Shown piece by piece: positions 63,817 through 64,000 of a DNA stretch of 64,000 nt. The stretch's first letter is position 1; each line of letters starts with the position of its first letter. The position numbers and the translations under genes are program-made. This stretch comes from Azolla caroliniana. Lineage: Eukaryota; Polypodiophyta. The stretch covers positions 13,020,001 through 13,084,000 of the forward strand of contig JBHGNT010000006.1 in assembly GCA_043228905.1 (NCBI GenBank), given 5' to 3'. Under the pieces are notes generated by a model that was given only the letters and a program-made list of their open reading frames with translations, did not search any database and was not told the origin of the DNA.

Positions 63817-64000
63817 TTTAAAACACTAATTGTTTGAAAAAATGGGGGAAGAAAGGGGGGGGTTTAGGGTTAAGGGTTAAAACACTAATTGCTTATGAAG
63901 CTCTCTCTCTCTCTCTCTCTCTCTCCTTTCTAGCGCTTGGATTGGTCTTCCAGGTAATCATTGGCGGTGGAGGGGCGACTTTGTGTCTAGTGGAGCAATA
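63817..64000. other. Terminal segment with repeat pair and CT microsatellite
   Basis: AAAACACTAATTG occurs twice (63817 and 63879) around a G-rich stretch with GGTTTAGGGTTAAGGGTT, a single degenerate plant-telomere-like motif. (CT)n follows at 63901-63926. The last 70 bp look unique, with no gene visible before the edge. Confidence 0.6.

Noticed and set aside
63866-63890. A true chromosome end
   Set aside because: Only one exact TTTAGGG unit with degenerate neighbours; the sequence continues with a CT tract and unique DNA.

Overview
The window looks like a gene-free, heterochromatic stretch of a plant nuclear genome. I find no host gene, rRNA, functional tRNA gene, CRISPR array or bacterial feature. 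About 60 kb of the 64 kb is LTR retrotransposons inserted into one another: several Ty1/copia lineages (working labels A, B, C, D) and Ty3/gypsy lineages (G, H, F, plus a gag-only derivative, E). Primer sites matching the 3' end of plant initiator tRNA-Met (TGGTATCAGAGC) and plant-type copia polyproteins with a GAG-pre-integrase domain point to a streptophyte with a large repeat-rich genome. I cannot name the species.

Layout. 1-3754 is the 5' half of a minus-strand gypsy element (G1: gag, protease, start of RT). Its 5' LTR is split by a very young copia element, A1 (3755-9080), with 606-bp LTRs that differ at two positions, TSD AAGAT, and a polyprotein broken by a single nonsense codon. The other half of the G1 LTR (9081-9279) abuts copia A2 (9280-13788), which abuts a copia B0 fragment (13789-14223). 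Minus-strand copia A4 (14224-17423) carries a gypsy remnant, H1. Copia B1 (17424-21243) follows, then minus-strand copia C1 (21244-25139) and an unassigned AT-rich segment (25140-25755). Minus-strand copia B2 (25756-36211) carries complete copia A3 (27117-32917, TSD TTTAG, itself with another LTR inside its 5' LTR) and a solo LTR (33718-34275, TSD AGATT). A5 is another minus-strand A copia (36212-36311 and 49052-49905), split by complete copia B3 (36312-49051, TSD CATAT). B3 contains gag-only element E1 (37227-40569, TSD ACGT) and minus-strand copia D1 (42773-47370, TSD GATAG). Copia A6 (50120-60723) contains complete gypsy F1 (52275-60125). From 60.8 to 63.8 kb is an ACAT/ATAC microsatellite field with higher-order repeats.

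How the parts work together. Each element type has the expected parts: LTR promoter with TATA box, primer-binding site, gag (capsid and zinc knuckle), pol (protease, integrase, RT, RNase H) and polypurine tract. None of the polyproteins is intact, so any movement would need proteins supplied in trans. The most interesting system is the F1/E1 pair. F1 is a 7.85-kb gypsy element with gag and pol. E1 is a 3.34-kb element with only a gag-like ORF. They share LTR termini (TGTCGT...ACGACA), an unusual primer site (TGGTGAACCCGACGTGA), homologous gag, an antisense tRNA-like block with A and B boxes inside the LTR, and a hairpin just upstream of the polypurine tract whose stem shows a compensatory base change. 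This looks like an autonomous/non-autonomous partnership held together by conserved RNA signals.
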